Positions 22,240 through 32,467 of a stretch of DNA of 64,000 nt are shown here, one piece after another. This DNA comes from Chryseomicrobium aureum (GTDB taxonomy: Bacteria; Bacillota; Bacilli; Bacillales_A; Planococcaceae), in assembly GCF_016909155.1 (NCBI RefSeq), contig NZ_JAFBFG010000001.1, positions 62,001 to 126,000 on the forward strand, given 5' to 3'. A program made the position numbers and the translations under genes. The notes beneath the pieces are model-generated. The model was not told where the DNA came from, made no database searches, and saw only the letters and a list, made by a program, of their open reading frames with translations. How positions within the stretch are numbered: position 1 is the first letter of the stretch; each line of letters opens with the position of its first letter.

Positions 22240-22723
22240 GCTCAAAGAGTGGGGTCTTGCACTTATCATAGGTGTGGCGCTCATTGTATTTATACGTTCG
22301 TTTGTCGTCACGACGTACCATATCGAAGGGGATTCCATGCTTCCGACACTTCACTCTAAAGATCAAGTGGTGGTCAGTCTTGTAACTCCCATCAATCGAG
22401 GAGATCTGGTAATTTTGAAAAATAGGGACGACCAAGAAATCGTTAAGCGAGTTGTGGGTATACCTACTGATACGATTGAATTTAAAAACAACCAACTTCT
22501 GATAAATGGAGAGAGACTAGTGGAGTCTTATATTTATGAGCAAGACTATGAAGTTGATGATTTTCAAGTGGAGCTCGACGACCAATCTTATTTTGTACTT
22601 GGAGATAACCGGAAGAGGAGCCTTGACAGTCGTGTATTAGGAGTATTTACAAAAGATGATATTGTAGGCGAAGTAAAACTTGTTTACTATCCAGTTTCAC
22701 ATTTATCATGGCTACATTATTAG
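22220..22723 (+). CDS. Type I signal peptidase
   Basis: Cleaves signal peptides of secreted proteins on the outer face of the membrane. The 167-residue product has one N-terminal membrane segment (about 10-30), nucleophile Ser39 in EGDSMLPTL, general base Lys76 in EIVKRVVG, and box E in VLGDNRKRSLDSRVLG. This is the short SipS-type single-pass form. ATG 22220 is chosen because it gives the usual cytoplasmic tail; an upstream in-frame ATG (22145) would place the start inside the preceding gene. The sip paralogue was not assigned. Confidence 0.93.
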   Translation: MRTWKDELKEWGLALIIGVALIVFIRSFVVTTYHIEGDSMLPTLHSKDQVVVSLVTPINRGDLVILKNRDDQEIVKRVVGIPTDTIEFKNNQLLINGERLVESYIYEQDYEVDDFQVELDDQSYFVLGDNRKRSLDSRVLGVFTKDDIVGEVKLVYYPVSHLSWLHY

Positions 22724-22765
22724 AACCTTTGTTTCTTTGCTACAATAGAAACAAAGGTTCTTTTT
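22722..22765 (+). terminator. Terminator between signal peptidase and addB
   Basis: A 15-bp hairpin (AGAACCTTTGTTTCT, 22722-22736, with 22747-22761) is followed by T residues and then the addB ribosome site. Confidence 0.9.
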
Positions 22766-22778
22766 AGGAGGTGCTTGT

Positions 22779-25700
22779 ATGGGACTACGCTTTATTACAG
22801 GACGAACAGGTAGTGGCAAGACAACGACAATTATGAATGAGCTTGTTGCTAAGACAAAAACACAATCACTAGGAGACCCACTCTTTTACCTCGTGCCGGA
22901 TCAGATGTCATTTACTGCAGAATGGCATTTAGCACGACATCTAGGGCAACGAGGATTGATTAGAAGCCAAGTTACAACCTTTAAACGACTGGCATGGCGT
23001 GTTTTGCAAGAAACAGGTGGAATCACCCGTGAGGAAGTAAATGGTGTTGGCTACCGCATGCTCATTAGGAGTTTGCTGCGAACACACAAAGACAAGTTCT
23101 TGCTTTTTTCACGCGCTGCAAGTAAGCGCGGGTTTACTGATCAAATGGAGACAATGCTAAAAGAAATCAGTAGATATACCATTACGCCTGAAACGTTAAA
23201 TGCGAGTCTGAAAAGGTTGCAGGAACAAGGTGCGCCCGTTCCACTGCAACAAAAAGCACAAGACTTGATGACAATTACACAAGAGCTTGAAGCGCGTCTG
23301 GGAACTGAATACATCGATGGCGAAGGACACCTGCGCCTATTGATTGAACAAATTCCGAAATCATCTTTGATTGCAGAAAGTGAATTTTATATTGATTCAT
23401 TTACTGCGTTTACACCAATTGAGCTTTCCATAGTAGAGAAGCTCATGTGCCATGCTAAAGAAGTACATATTGCTCTACCTCTGCATGCACGTCACGAAGC
23501 GCTAGACGAAGATAGTCTTTTTCATGCACCGGCGACTACCCTTGCGAAGATAGAGAAACTGGCTTTTGAACAAGATGTACCAGTGCATCCAGATCTTCAT
23601 CTTATTAATCAGCACAGGCTACAAACGAATGGCCTTCGTCATGCAGAAGCGCAGTTTGATCAATTGCGACCTGCTACTAGTTCAGATACAGAAGGAATCA
23701 CAGTAATTGAAGCTACCAACCCTCGAGTAGAGGTACACGCGGTAGCAGCAAAAATTCGTCATTTAGTATTTGAAAAAGGCTATCGCTACAAAGATATTGC
23801 CATCGTTCATAGAGATGCACAAACATACGAGCAACTGCTGAAGACCAGTTTGTCTCAAGTAGATATTCCACACTTTAGCAATGAAAAAAGACCGATGCTA
23901 GACCATCCGTTGATTGAACTTAGTAAAGCGTTATTTGCAATCCATCAGACCAATTTCTCGTATGAAGCGATGTTCCGCGCCATCAAAACGGGTCTTATAG
24001 TACCTAATGATGACACCTGGAGAACGCGTGTTTATCGTTTGGAAAACTTTGTTTTAGAAAGAGGCATCAGAGGAGACAGATGGTGGACGGATAGCTGGTG
24101 GCATGTCAAACGTATACGAGGAATGGAGTATTTTAAGTCGCCACAAACTGATGAAGAACGCGCAAGTGAACAAGAATTGAAAGCAACTCGAGACCGGATT
24201 CTTGCTGTCGTTCGTCCATTTGCAGAGACTTTAAATTCTTGTACATCTGCACTTGAGTTTGCGAATGCCTTAGTCACCGCCATTCAAACTGCTGCGGTCC
24301 CTCAAAAGCTGTCAGTTCTGCAACAACAAGCGGAGCAACAATCTTTGCAAGATGAAGCTGTAGAACACCGACAAGTATGGAAAGAATGGACGCATGTTCT
24401 CGAACAATTTGAATTGATGTTCCGCAATCAATCCATTACACCAGAAGATGCATCTGCGATTTTAGAGGAAGGCTTTGATCAATTATGCTTTTCTAAAATC
24501 CCACCGAGTATCGATCAAGTCATTATTGGTCAAGCAGACACAGCGAGATTTTTAGGAATCAAAGCACTGTTTGTATTAGGGATGAATGATGGAACGTTTC
24601 CTAAGAGAATCGATAACGAAGGCTTACTGACTGATGAGGACCGAAACTTTTTAGCATCAACAGGACTCGAACTTGCACCTACTACTAAAGAACAGTTATT
24701 AGAAGAAAATTATGTTCTTTATAAAGTACTTACAACAGCCAGCCATCACGTTTCAATCAGCTATGTGCTAGCGGATTCAGAAGGAAAAGCGTTGTTACCT
24801 TCTATCTATGTGAAGCGCTTAGCAAGCTTGTTCTCTGAATCACTAACACAAACAATAGCTTTAAAAGATTTTGATGGTGACACGCCTCATCTCATCAACC
24901 ATCCACGTAGTGCATTAATAGGGTTCGGTTTAAAAAAATATGAACAGCACCAAGGTTTTCCACTTCCAATTTACTGGCAGGGTGTTGAACGTTTTTTGCT
25001 TGATGACCCTTATTGGCAATCGGTTGTCGAGCATATTGAAAAACCGCTCGAGCGAAATCCAGGAACAGAAAAAATTTCACGACAAGCAGCTACTAATTTG
25101 TATACTTCAACAATCAAGGGCAGTGTATCACGTGTTGAAACGTATTACAGTTGCCCATTCAAGCAATTTGCAGCGTATGGCCTAGAACTGAAGGGGCGAG
25201 ATGTATTTAAATTAGAAGCCCCTGCCATGGGAGACCTTTTCCATGCAACGTTAAAATGGATATCCGATTATACAACCGAGCACTCGATTGCTTGGAGTGA
25301 TTTAACACAAAAACAGTCTACAGAACTTGCTAGTAAAGCTATTGCTCATATCGTCCCTTTATTTTTCAATCAATTGCTACTCAGTACGAACCGGTATCAA
25401 TACATCACGCGTAAGTTGACTCGAATCGTATCTTCTACATTAAATGCAATGCGTCAGCATGCTACGCGGTCGAAGTTTCATCCGGTTGCTATCGAGGTCG
25501 GTTTTGGACTTGGAGAACAGTTACCGCCATTGAAATTGCAACTCGCCAACAACTCAACAATGGAATTGCGAGGGCGAATTGATCGGATTGATGCAGCGAC
25601 GATTCATGACCAAAACTACATTCGTGTCATTGATTACAAATCATCCAAAAAAGGACTTGATTTAAATGAAGTGTATCACGGTCTTTCTTTGCAGCTGCTC

Positions 25701-26240
25701 ACGTATTTAGATGTCGCCACTCATTTTTCGTCCGAATGGTTAGACAGCCCTGCACAACCCGGGGGCGTCTTATATTTGCACTTGCATGAACCTACACACC
25801 AAACAAAAGAAGAGCTCCCTGAACAAAAAATTGAGGATTTGAAATTAAAATCCTACAAAATGGATGGCCTGTTGACGACAGAATGGGACGTACTCGAAGC
25901 GATGGATGATGAACTGAAAGGGCATTCCGATATTGTTCCAGTTCATGTGAAACGAGACGGCTCGTATGGCGTGACATCAAAAGTTGTGCCGCCTGAGGAG
26001 TTGAAAAAGACAGGCGAATTTATCCGAAAACGTCATCGGCAAGCAGGAGGAGGAATGCTTGCTGGGGATGCACGCGTACTGCCATATAAATTAAGAGACA
26101 AAATGCCATGTCAGTTTTGTGCATATCGCAGCGTCTGCCAAATCGATACTCAAAATCCACAGCAACCTATTCGTAAATTGGTCGTTGAAAAACCAGAGAT
26201 ACTACTCGATAAAATCAAGACAGAGGTGGAACCGACATGA
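22779..26240 (+). CDS. addB: ATP-dependent helicase/nuclease AddB
   Basis: Subunit of the AddAB helicase-nuclease that resects double-strand breaks to Chi for RecA loading. The 1153-residue protein has an N-terminal Walker A GRTGSGKTTT (about residue 8), inactivated helicase-like domains, a C-terminal nuclease motif VIDYKSSKK (about 950) and the Fe-S staple cysteines: Cys792 (YSCPFKQF) plus Cys1111, Cys1114 and Cys1120 (CQFCAYRSVC). The spacing matches that described for B. subtilis AddB. ATG 22779 follows TAGGAGGTG; the gene overlaps addA by ATGA. Confidence 0.97.
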   Translation: MGLRFITGRTGSGKTTTIMNELVAKTKTQSLGDPLFYLVPDQMSFTAEWHLARHLGQRGLIRSQVTTFKRLAWRVLQETGGITREEVNGVGYRMLIRSLLRTHKDKFLLFSRAASKRGFTDQMETMLKEISRYTITPETLNASLKRLQEQGAPVPLQQKAQDLMTITQELEARLGTEYIDGEGHLRLLIEQIPKSSLIAESEFYIDSFTAFTPIELSIVEKLMCHAKEVHIALPLHARHEALDEDSLFHAPATTLAKIEKLAFEQDVPVHPDLHLINQHRLQTNGLRHAEAQFDQLRPATSSDTEGITVIEATNPRVEVHAVAAKIRHLVFEKGYRYKDIAIVHRDAQTYEQLLKTSLSQVDIPHFSNEKRPMLDHPLIELSKALFAIHQTNFSYEAMFRAIKTGLIVPNDDTWRTRVYRLENFVLERGIRGDRWWTDSWWHVKRIRGMEYFKSPQTDEERASEQELKATRDRILAVVRPFAETLNSCTSALEFANALVTAIQTAAVPQKLSVLQQQAEQQSLQDEAVEHRQVWKEWTHVLEQFELMFRNQSITPEDASAILEEGFDQLCFSKIPPSIDQVIIGQADTARFLGIKALFVLGMNDGTFPKRIDNEGLLTDEDRNFLASTGLELAPTTKEQLLEENYVLYKVLTTASHHVSISYVLADSEGKALLPSIYVKRLASLFSESLTQTIALKDFDGDTPHLINHPRSALIGFGLKKYEQHQGFPLPIYWQGVERFLLDDPYWQSVVEHIEKPLERNPGTEKISRQAATNLYTSTIKGSVSRVETYYSCPFKQFAAYGLELKGRDVFKLEAPAMGDLFHATLKWISDYTTEHSIAWSDLTQKQSTELASKAIAHIVPLFFNQLLLSTNRYQYITRKLTRIVSSTLNAMRQHATRSKFHPVAIEVGFGLGEQLPPLKLQLANNSTMELRGRIDRIDAATIHDQNYIRVIDYKSSKKGLDLNEVYHGLSLQLLTYLDVATHFSSEWLDSPAQPGGVLYLHLHEPTHQTKEELPEQKIEDLKLKSYKMDGLLTTEWDVLEAMDDELKGHSDIVPVHVKRDGSYGVTSKVVPPEELKKTGEFIRKRHRQAGGGMLAGDARVLPYKLRDKMPCQFCAYRSVCQIDTQNPQQPIRKLVVEKPEILLDKIKTEVEPT

Positions 26241-29200
26241 TACCTGAAAAACCACAGACGGAAACGTGGACAGATGCCCAGTGGCAAGCCATTTGGCAAT
26301 ACGGTTCCGATACACTCGTCTCTGCTGCTGCAGGATCCGGGAAAACAGCAGTACTTATTCGCCGTTTAATTGAAAAAATCATTCGAAAAAATGACCCAGT
26401 GAATGTCGATGAGCTGCTTGTTGTGACATTCACAAATGCAGCAGCTGCAGAAATGCGTCACCGATTAGGAGATGCCCTTGAAAAAGCATTATTAGAAGAC
26501 CCGGATTCTAAACATTTGCGCAAACAACTGCATTTACTGAATAAAGCATCCATTTCGACACTGCATTCGTTTTGTTTACAAGTGATTCGTCAGCATGGGT
26601 ACCTCCTCGATATCGATCCAGGATTTCGCTTAGCAAATGAAAATGAAGCAGCACTCCTTCAAGAAGATGCATTAGAAGAAATCATTGAAGAAGCATATGA
26701 AATGGACCAAGAGCGAATGTACCGCCTTGCGGATTCATTTTCATCAGACCGCTCAGATCTCGCGCTAGAGCATTTAATTCGACAACTCTATAAATACGCA
26801 CGTGTTCACCCAAATCCAGATGACTGGTTAAGTCGAGTAACTGCTCAATATGCATTAACAAAAACAACGGCAGTAGATGACCTTCCGTATACGGAACAAG
26901 TAAAGAAATCGATTTTGTATCGGGTGCAAACTGCGCTTTCTCAAGTTCAATTAATGGAATCTCTCGCGCGTTCAGGTAGTGGTCTTGATGCACTCGAGCA
27001 GACTGCAGCACTCGACCGTCAGCTTCTCTCTGCAGCCGAAGAGTGTGTGACGAGTGGCACTTGGCAAGACTTATATGATTTCTTTTCACACTTCAAATGG
27101 CCAACAGCTAAAGCTGTTAGAGGGGACCATGATGAAGACGTCAAACAACAAGCACAAGCCATTCGTAATCAGTACAAGACGCAACTAGTGGACATTAAAG
27201 AAGATTATTTTATGCGGCGACCGGAAAGATTACTTGACGAGATTCGCTTCATGCATCCAATTATTGAAACATTGGTCTCACGTGTCAACGAGTTTTCCGC
27301 TCGGTACGAAGAGAAAAAAGCAGAGCGTAGCCTATTAGATTTCTCTGACCTCGAGCATAAAGCCTTTGCAATTCTGTCGGACGAGAGGGCACCTTCTGAC
27401 ATTGCACTGAGCTATCGCCGAAAGTTTAAAGAAGTACTTGTAGACGAGTATCAAGATATAAACCTCTTGCAAGAAAGTATCATTCAGCGCGTAAAAAGTG
27501 GGGATGATGCAACAGGAAACTTATTTATGGTGGGAGATGTGAAGCAATCTATTTATCGCTTCCGTCTAGCGGAACCTATGCTGTTCCTCGGAAAGTACCA
27601 AGACTATAAAACGACAACTCAAAGTGGAGAGGCAATCGATTTAAATGCTAACTTCCGCAGCCGCAAACAAGTACTGAGCGGAATCAACTATATCTTTGAA
27701 CAAATCATGGGAGAAGATGTTGGAGAAATTGCTTATGATGAAGATGCTTCCCTAAAGCCTGGAGCTCCTTACCCTGACTCTGATGTAGCGATTGACGTCC
27801 ACATTTTGCAAAAAGATGTAGAAGGTGAGGACCTGTCAAAAGCGCGAGCTGAGGCCGAATGGGTGGCCACGAAAATTCAGACACTTCTCGCATCAGGAGC
27901 TGAAGTGACCGACCCTTGGACAGGTAAAACAAGACTTGCCGAATACCGGGATTTTGTTGTATTGATGCGCTCGATGACGTGGACCGGTGACTTTAGTGAC
28001 GTATTTAAGAAACACCACATTCCTCTTTACGTAGAGATGAAAACAGGGTTTTATGATGCCCTTGAGGTCATCTGGCTGATGGAACTGTTAAAAGTGATTG
28101 ATAATCCTATGCAAGATATCCCCCTTGTTGCCGTACTCCGTTCTCCTATGATTGGGTTGAACGATGAGGAACTAGCAACACTTCGGACTTTTGATAAAAA
28201 ATGTTCCTATTATGACTTGATTATGAATCGTCACGCTCTTCAAGGACTGCCACAAGCAACGCGAGAAAAAGTACAGCATTTCGTAGTGCTGCTGAATGCA
28301 TGGCAAAAGAAAAGCCAATCAGGTCCACTAAGTGATTTGATCTGGTCGATTTATCAAGATGTTTATTTGCTTGAACAAGTGGCAACAATGCCAAACGGAA
28401 GTCAGCGTGTATCTAACCTCCATCTGTTCCTTGACCAAGCAGAGCAATTTGAAAAGACATCATACCGCGGTGTTTTTCGATTCCTTCGCTTTATCGAACG
28501 AATTCGAAGTCGTGGAGATGATGTGGGAGAGGCAAAGGCGATTAGTGATCGGGAGAATGTAGTTCGAATTATGACAATCCATGCCTCTAAAGGGTTAGAA
28601 TTCCCATACGTGTTCTTACCTGGAATGGCACGTGGTTTCAACCGAATGGATTTCAATGAAAACTACTTATTCGATCAACACTATGGAATTGCTGTGAAAG
28701 CCATCGATCCTGATTTACGAATTGCCTACCATTCCTTGCCGTATAACGCATTAAAAGAAACGAAAGAATTACAGGCAAATGCGGAAGAAATGCGGATTTT
28801 GTATGTAGCAATGACACGTGCACGCGAGAAGCTTTTCATGGTATTGACTGTTCCAGATGTTGATGCAGCGGTTGAGAAGTGGGGCACTGCAAGTTACGTC
28901 CCTGCCACTGCACCTATCCCTCCATTCATGCGGAGTAATGCCAAGAGTTATTGGGACTGGTTAGGACCAGCTTGGATGCGACTTCCCGAGTTTCAACAGC
29001 TCCTCGGTCTCTTACCGAGTGCAATCAAGCCGTTGCCTGGAGTATTTCACTTCGAGCTCGAAATAATGGAAGAAAAAGAAGTTGCGGAATTTGAACAAGT
29101 GAAGCAATTTGATCAAATGAGTGTGCAAAATGCGTCTCTACCAAACTTCTATCTGGAACCTTATCCGTTTGAAGTAGCTACAAAAAAAGCGGCAAAACAG

Positions 29201-29830
29201 ACAGTTAGTGAGTTAAAACGAGTGCAGCTCTATGAAGCAAGTAATGAAGACTTTTTTGCAAGTCCACCAAGTGCATTCCAAGAAGAAGAGTGGGAAGTTC
29301 CATCGTTTATGGAACGAGGATCTAGTATTTCTGCTACCTCTCGTGGAACGATTTATCATAGTGTTTTTCAACATATTCCGATTTCTCAGAGCGTAAACAT
29401 TCCAAACTTCTTGAATGAACTTGTACAACGAGAAATCTTGACGGAAGAAGAAAAACAACTTGTACGAGTGAAAGATATTGATGCATTCTTGCAGAGTGAG
29501 TTGATGCAAGAGTTGCTGGCTGCCAAACAGTACTACCGAGAGCAACCGTTTACTTATGCCTACCAAGATGACGCGGGAAATCATCAAATCATCCAAGGGG
29601 TCATTGACCTGTTCTTCCAAGATAAAAATGACAACTGGCACTTGATTGATTTTAAAACGGATGCGCTAGTTGAACTGAGAAATCAACCAGACAATATCGC
29701 ACAAGAACTTCGGAATCGTTACTCTGTGCAGATGACGATTTACGGCAATGCTTTAGAAGATATATTAGCAATCAAGCTAGCTTCTAAACGTATATACAGC
29801 GTCACATATAGAGAGATAGTCGACATTTAG
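26237..29830 (+). CDS. addA: ATP-dependent helicase/nuclease AddA
   Basis: UvrD-type 3'-5' motor and nuclease of AddAB, 1197 residues. Visible motifs: Q motif with TDAQWQAI, Walker A AAAGSGKTAVLIRR (about residue 33), motif II VDEYQDINLLQ, motif III GDVKQSIYRFR, motif V IHASKGLEFPYVF, motif VI VAMTRAREKL, and the C-terminal nuclease motif LIDFKTD (about 1130). The ATG overlaps the addB stop, giving a coupled pair. No sbcCD genes follow here, unlike B. subtilis. Confidence 0.97.
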   Translation: MIPEKPQTETWTDAQWQAIWQYGSDTLVSAAAGSGKTAVLIRRLIEKIIRKNDPVNVDELLVVTFTNAAAAEMRHRLGDALEKALLEDPDSKHLRKQLHLLNKASISTLHSFCLQVIRQHGYLLDIDPGFRLANENEAALLQEDALEEIIEEAYEMDQERMYRLADSFSSDRSDLALEHLIRQLYKYARVHPNPDDWLSRVTAQYALTKTTAVDDLPYTEQVKKSILYRVQTALSQVQLMESLARSGSGLDALEQTAALDRQLLSAAEECVTSGTWQDLYDFFSHFKWPTAKAVRGDHDEDVKQQAQAIRNQYKTQLVDIKEDYFMRRPERLLDEIRFMHPIIETLVSRVNEFSARYEEKKAERSLLDFSDLEHKAFAILSDERAPSDIALSYRRKFKEVLVDEYQDINLLQESIIQRVKSGDDATGNLFMVGDVKQSIYRFRLAEPMLFLGKYQDYKTTTQSGEAIDLNANFRSRKQVLSGINYIFEQIMGEDVGEIAYDEDASLKPGAPYPDSDVAIDVHILQKDVEGEDLSKARAEAEWVATKIQTLLASGAEVTDPWTGKTRLAEYRDFVVLMRSMTWTGDFSDVFKKHHIPLYVEMKTGFYDALEVIWLMELLKVIDNPMQDIPLVAVLRSPMIGLNDEELATLRTFDKKCSYYDLIMNRHALQGLPQATREKVQHFVVLLNAWQKKSQSGPLSDLIWSIYQDVYLLEQVATMPNGSQRVSNLHLFLDQAEQFEKTSYRGVFRFLRFIERIRSRGDDVGEAKAISDRENVVRIMTIHASKGLEFPYVFLPGMARGFNRMDFNENYLFDQHYGIAVKAIDPDLRIAYHSLPYNALKETKELQANAEEMRILYVAMTRAREKLFMVLTVPDVDAAVEKWGTASYVPATAPIPPFMRSNAKSYWDWLGPAWMRLPEFQQLLGLLPSAIKPLPGVFHFELEIMEEKEVAEFEQVKQFDQMSVQNASLPNFYLEPYPFEVATKKAAKQTVSELKRVQLYEASNEDFFASPPSAFQEEEWEVPSFMERGSSISATSRGTIYHSVFQHIPISQSVNIPNFLNELVQREILTEEEKQLVRVKDIDAFLQSELMQELLAAKQYYREQPFTYAYQDDAGNHQIIQGVIDLFFQDKNDNWHLIDFKTDALVELRNQPDNIAQELRNRYSVQMTIYGNALEDILAIKLASKRIYSVTYREIVDI

Positions 29831-29844
29831 GAGGAATGAGAATC

Positions 29845-31002
29845 GTGCAATTTCAACCGGTTACATCTAAAGAAAGATTTCGAGAAATCGATCAGTTACG
29901 GGGGTTTTCTTTATTGGGAATCCTCATCGTGAACATGTTATTCTTCCATTCACCCTATATCTATTTCGATCCATTTAACTGGTACACTGTGCCCCAAGAT
30001 AAAGTGATGTATCAGTGGATTGATATATGGGTACAAGGCAGTTTTTATCCACTCTTTGCGATGTTGTTTGGGTTCGGTCTGGCTCTACAATTTGAGCGAA
30101 TGCAAGACAAGTTTGTTTCATTCGGTTTAAAACGAATGGGCGTGCTCCTGTTATTTGGAATTCTTCATGTCCTCTTGTTATGGGCTGGGGATATATTAAT
30201 TACGTATGCAGCAAGTGGTTTTGTTTTGTTATTTATGTTACGGCTGTCTGCAAAATGGTTGTTTGGATTAGCTCTATTGTTTTATATGATTCCGAACATC
30301 GCAATCACAGGTCTTTTGTTCTTAGTGACACGTCTTGATGCGAATGCACTAGCAATGTATAACTCGGTGCAAGGGATTGAGGCGTCCATTCTGGCTTATG
30401 GTTCAGGAAACTATGCAGAAGCTTTCTCGCAGCGCTTAGCGGACTGGATGTTTATGAATCAAGGTGGATTGTTCTTATTGTGGATGCTCTTTACGATTCT
30501 TCCGTTGATGATGCTTGGGGCTGCAGCAGCTAAAGGGAATCTGATAGGCTTTATTCGTGTCAATCCGGTGAGAAGTATCCTAATTGGGGTGAGTATTGCC
30601 ACAGTAGGTACCGTTACGAAATGGGTGCCGTATTTTACAGAAGGCAATATCTTGACAGCAATGATTCAAGATTCATTTGGAGGACCCATACAAGCGATTG
30701 GATACGCATTTCTGTTTTTGGCACTGGCTGCTAAGTTCACATCATTTATAGCTTTCCGACCGTTTGAAACGGCGGGACGCATGTCTCTATCTATCTATAT
30801 TTTAATGTCAATTCTTGCCACAACATTCTTCTATTCGTATGGGCTTGGTTTCTATGGACAGGTAGACGTAGTAGCAGGTACGTGGATTGCTCTTGGTATC
30901 TATGCACTCTGTGTGATTTTTGCAGAACTTTGGTTGTCACGTGCAAAACAAGGGCCGCTGGAGAAAATTTGGCGGACTTTGACGTACCCACGCAACAAAT
31001 AG
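29845..31002 (+). CDS. DUF418/YeiB-family membrane protein
   Basis: A 385-residue polytopic membrane protein with the family opening REIDQLRGFSLLGILIVNMLFF and the C-terminal DUF418 region (about 225-385: GRMSLSIYILMSILATTFFYSYGLGFYG). About ten hydrophobic segments are present. Function is not established; the family is related to acyltransferase-3-like membrane proteins. GTG 29845 is preferred because the in-frame ATG at 29836 abuts the GGAGGA ribosome site without a spacer. It follows addA closely and may be co-transcribed. Confidence 0.85.
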   Translation: MQFQPVTSKERFREIDQLRGFSLLGILIVNMLFFHSPYIYFDPFNWYTVPQDKVMYQWIDIWVQGSFYPLFAMLFGFGLALQFERMQDKFVSFGLKRMGVLLLFGILHVLLLWAGDILITYAASGFVLLFMLRLSAKWLFGLALLFYMIPNIAITGLLFLVTRLDANALAMYNSVQGIEASILAYGSGNYAEAFSQRLADWMFMNQGGLFLLWMLFTILPLMMLGAAAAKGNLIGFIRVNPVRSILIGVSIATVGTVTKWVPYFTEGNILTAMIQDSFGGPIQAIGYAFLFLALAAKFTSFIAFRPFETAGRMSLSIYILMSILATTFFYSYGLGFYGQVDVVAGTWIALGIYALCVIFAELWLSRAKQGPLEKIWRTLTYPRNK

Positions 31003-31058
31003 ATGAAATTTTAGTCGAACTATAATAGACTGTAGTTAAAGGGAAAAGGAGCTGTCTT

Positions 31059-31955
31059 ATGAAACTATTATCCTATCGCTATCAACAGCATGAGAAGTTT
31101 GGACCGAAAGTGAAAAAGCAAGAAGCCGTATGGGATGTTCAAAAGATCAATGAGCACTTTGGTAAATTTACAGATTTTCCTGCTACTCTTGCAGAGGGAA
31201 CGGCAACGGGCATGGACTTCGTCGAGCAAATCAATAAGTTAGTAAAACTAGCTGAGATAAGTGACGAAGCAGGTACATTCAAGCATGAGTTTACGGATAT
31301 TGAATGGTTGTCGCCGATTCCACGAACACCTAAAAACATTTTTGCTATCGGTAAAAACTATGCAGATCATGCAAAAGAAATGGGTGGAGAGGCGATTGAT
31401 TTTGTAGTTTTCACAAAATCTCCAACAGCTATTGTCGGAGATGAGGCAACAATTTCTCTACACACTGACGTGACGAGTCAGTTAGATTATGAAGGGGAAC
31501 TTGCCATTGTCATCGGAAAAGGTGGGAAGTCCATTCCAGAACGTATGGCCTTTGATGCAATCTTTGGTTATACAATCGGCAACGATATTACCGCACGTGA
31601 CCTTCAAAAGAATCACCAACAATATTTCTTAGGGAAAAGTCTTGCAGGAAGCTGTCCACTGGGTCCTTACGTAGTGACAAAAGATGAACTTCCAAACCCA
31701 CATGAACTGACAATTGTGACGAAAGTAAACGATGAAATTCGTCAAAATGGAAAAACATCGACTATGGTCTACTCGATTGAACAAATTGTTTCAAAATTGA
31801 GCGCGGTTGTGGAGCTCGAACCTGGAGATATTATTTTAACAGGAACTCCTGCAGGTGTTGGAAAAGGATTCGATCCACCAAAGTTTTTAGCGTCTGGTGA
31901 TATGGTTAAAGTTTCCGTAGAAGGTATCGGTACGCTCGTCACACATATTGAATAA
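31059..31955 (+). CDS. yisK: Fumarylacetoacetate hydrolase-family protein YisK
   Basis: A 298-residue FAH-superfamily protein: a small N-terminal domain, then the FAH fold (about 90-298) with AIGKNYADHAKEMGG, metal-binding YEGELAIVIGKGGK and NDITARDLQ, and LTGTPAGVGKGFDPP. The superfamily covers C-C hydrolases and oxaloacetate decarboxylases; YisK of B. subtilis also affects cell shape. The downstream yisL partner supports the YisK identity. AAAAGGAGCTG precedes the ATG. A -10-like TATAAT lies near 31021, without a good -35. Confidence 0.87.
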   Translation: MKLLSYRYQQHEKFGPKVKKQEAVWDVQKINEHFGKFTDFPATLAEGTATGMDFVEQINKLVKLAEISDEAGTFKHEFTDIEWLSPIPRTPKNIFAIGKNYADHAKEMGGEAIDFVVFTKSPTAIVGDEATISLHTDVTSQLDYEGELAIVIGKGGKSIPERMAFDAIFGYTIGNDITARDLQKNHQQYFLGKSLAGSCPLGPYVVTKDELPNPHELTIVTKVNDEIRQNGKTSTMVYSIEQIVSKLSAVVELEPGDIILTGTPAGVGKGFDPPKFLASGDMVKVSVEGIGTLVTHIE

Positions 31956-31969
31956 TTAGGAGGAACGAC

Positions 31970-32344
31970 ATGGACTTTTTAGCATCAATTCATTTACACA
32001 TCACGACTTGGGTGTTGGCAATTGCTCTTTTCTTCATCGCTTACCTCATGCCAGCAGCTGCAAAGAACACGAAAATCGTACATATGATTTTACGTGTAGA
32101 TTATATTTTAGTAATTCTTACAGGACTTGCTCTTTTCATTGAGGGTATGGGCTTTGGAATGGGCATGCTGTACGGGTTTAAATTTTTAGCAGGCGTGTTG
32201 GTCATCGGTATGATGGAGATGGCGCTTGTGAAAAAGAAAAAGGGCCAGCCATCTACATTATTTGTTGTATTGATGCTTGTGTTCTTATTCGTAGCTCTAT
32301 TCTTAGGATTCAAGCTTCCAATGGGATTCAATTTCTTAGCGTAA
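31970..32344 (+). CDS. yisL: YisL-family (DUF1516) membrane protein
   Basis: A 124-residue protein with four membrane segments, starting MDFLASIHLHITTWVLAIALFFIAYLM. The sequence is typical of YisL/DUF1516, function unknown. It follows yisK by 14 bases behind TTAGGAGGAACG, the same order as in B. subtilis. Confidence 0.88.
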   Translation: MDFLASIHLHITTWVLAIALFFIAYLMPAAAKNTKIVHMILRVDYILVILTGLALFIEGMGFGMGMLYGFKFLAGVLVIGMMEMALVKKKKGQPSTLFVVLMLVFLFVALFLGFKLPMGFNFLA

Positions 32345-32347
32345 TCC

Positions 32348-32380
32348 ATTTCACCACTCGACTTCGGTCGGGTGGTTTTT
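32348..32380 (+). terminator. Terminator after yisL
   Basis: CACCACTCGAC pairs with GTCGGGTGGT across a TTCG-type loop, followed by six T. Confidence 0.88.
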
Positions 32381-32467
32381 TGTTGGTCACATAATCTTCA
32401 GATTGTAGCAGGTGAATTTCTCTTTTGCTCTGGTACAATAAAGAAAGATGAAGGAGGAAGTAGCCGA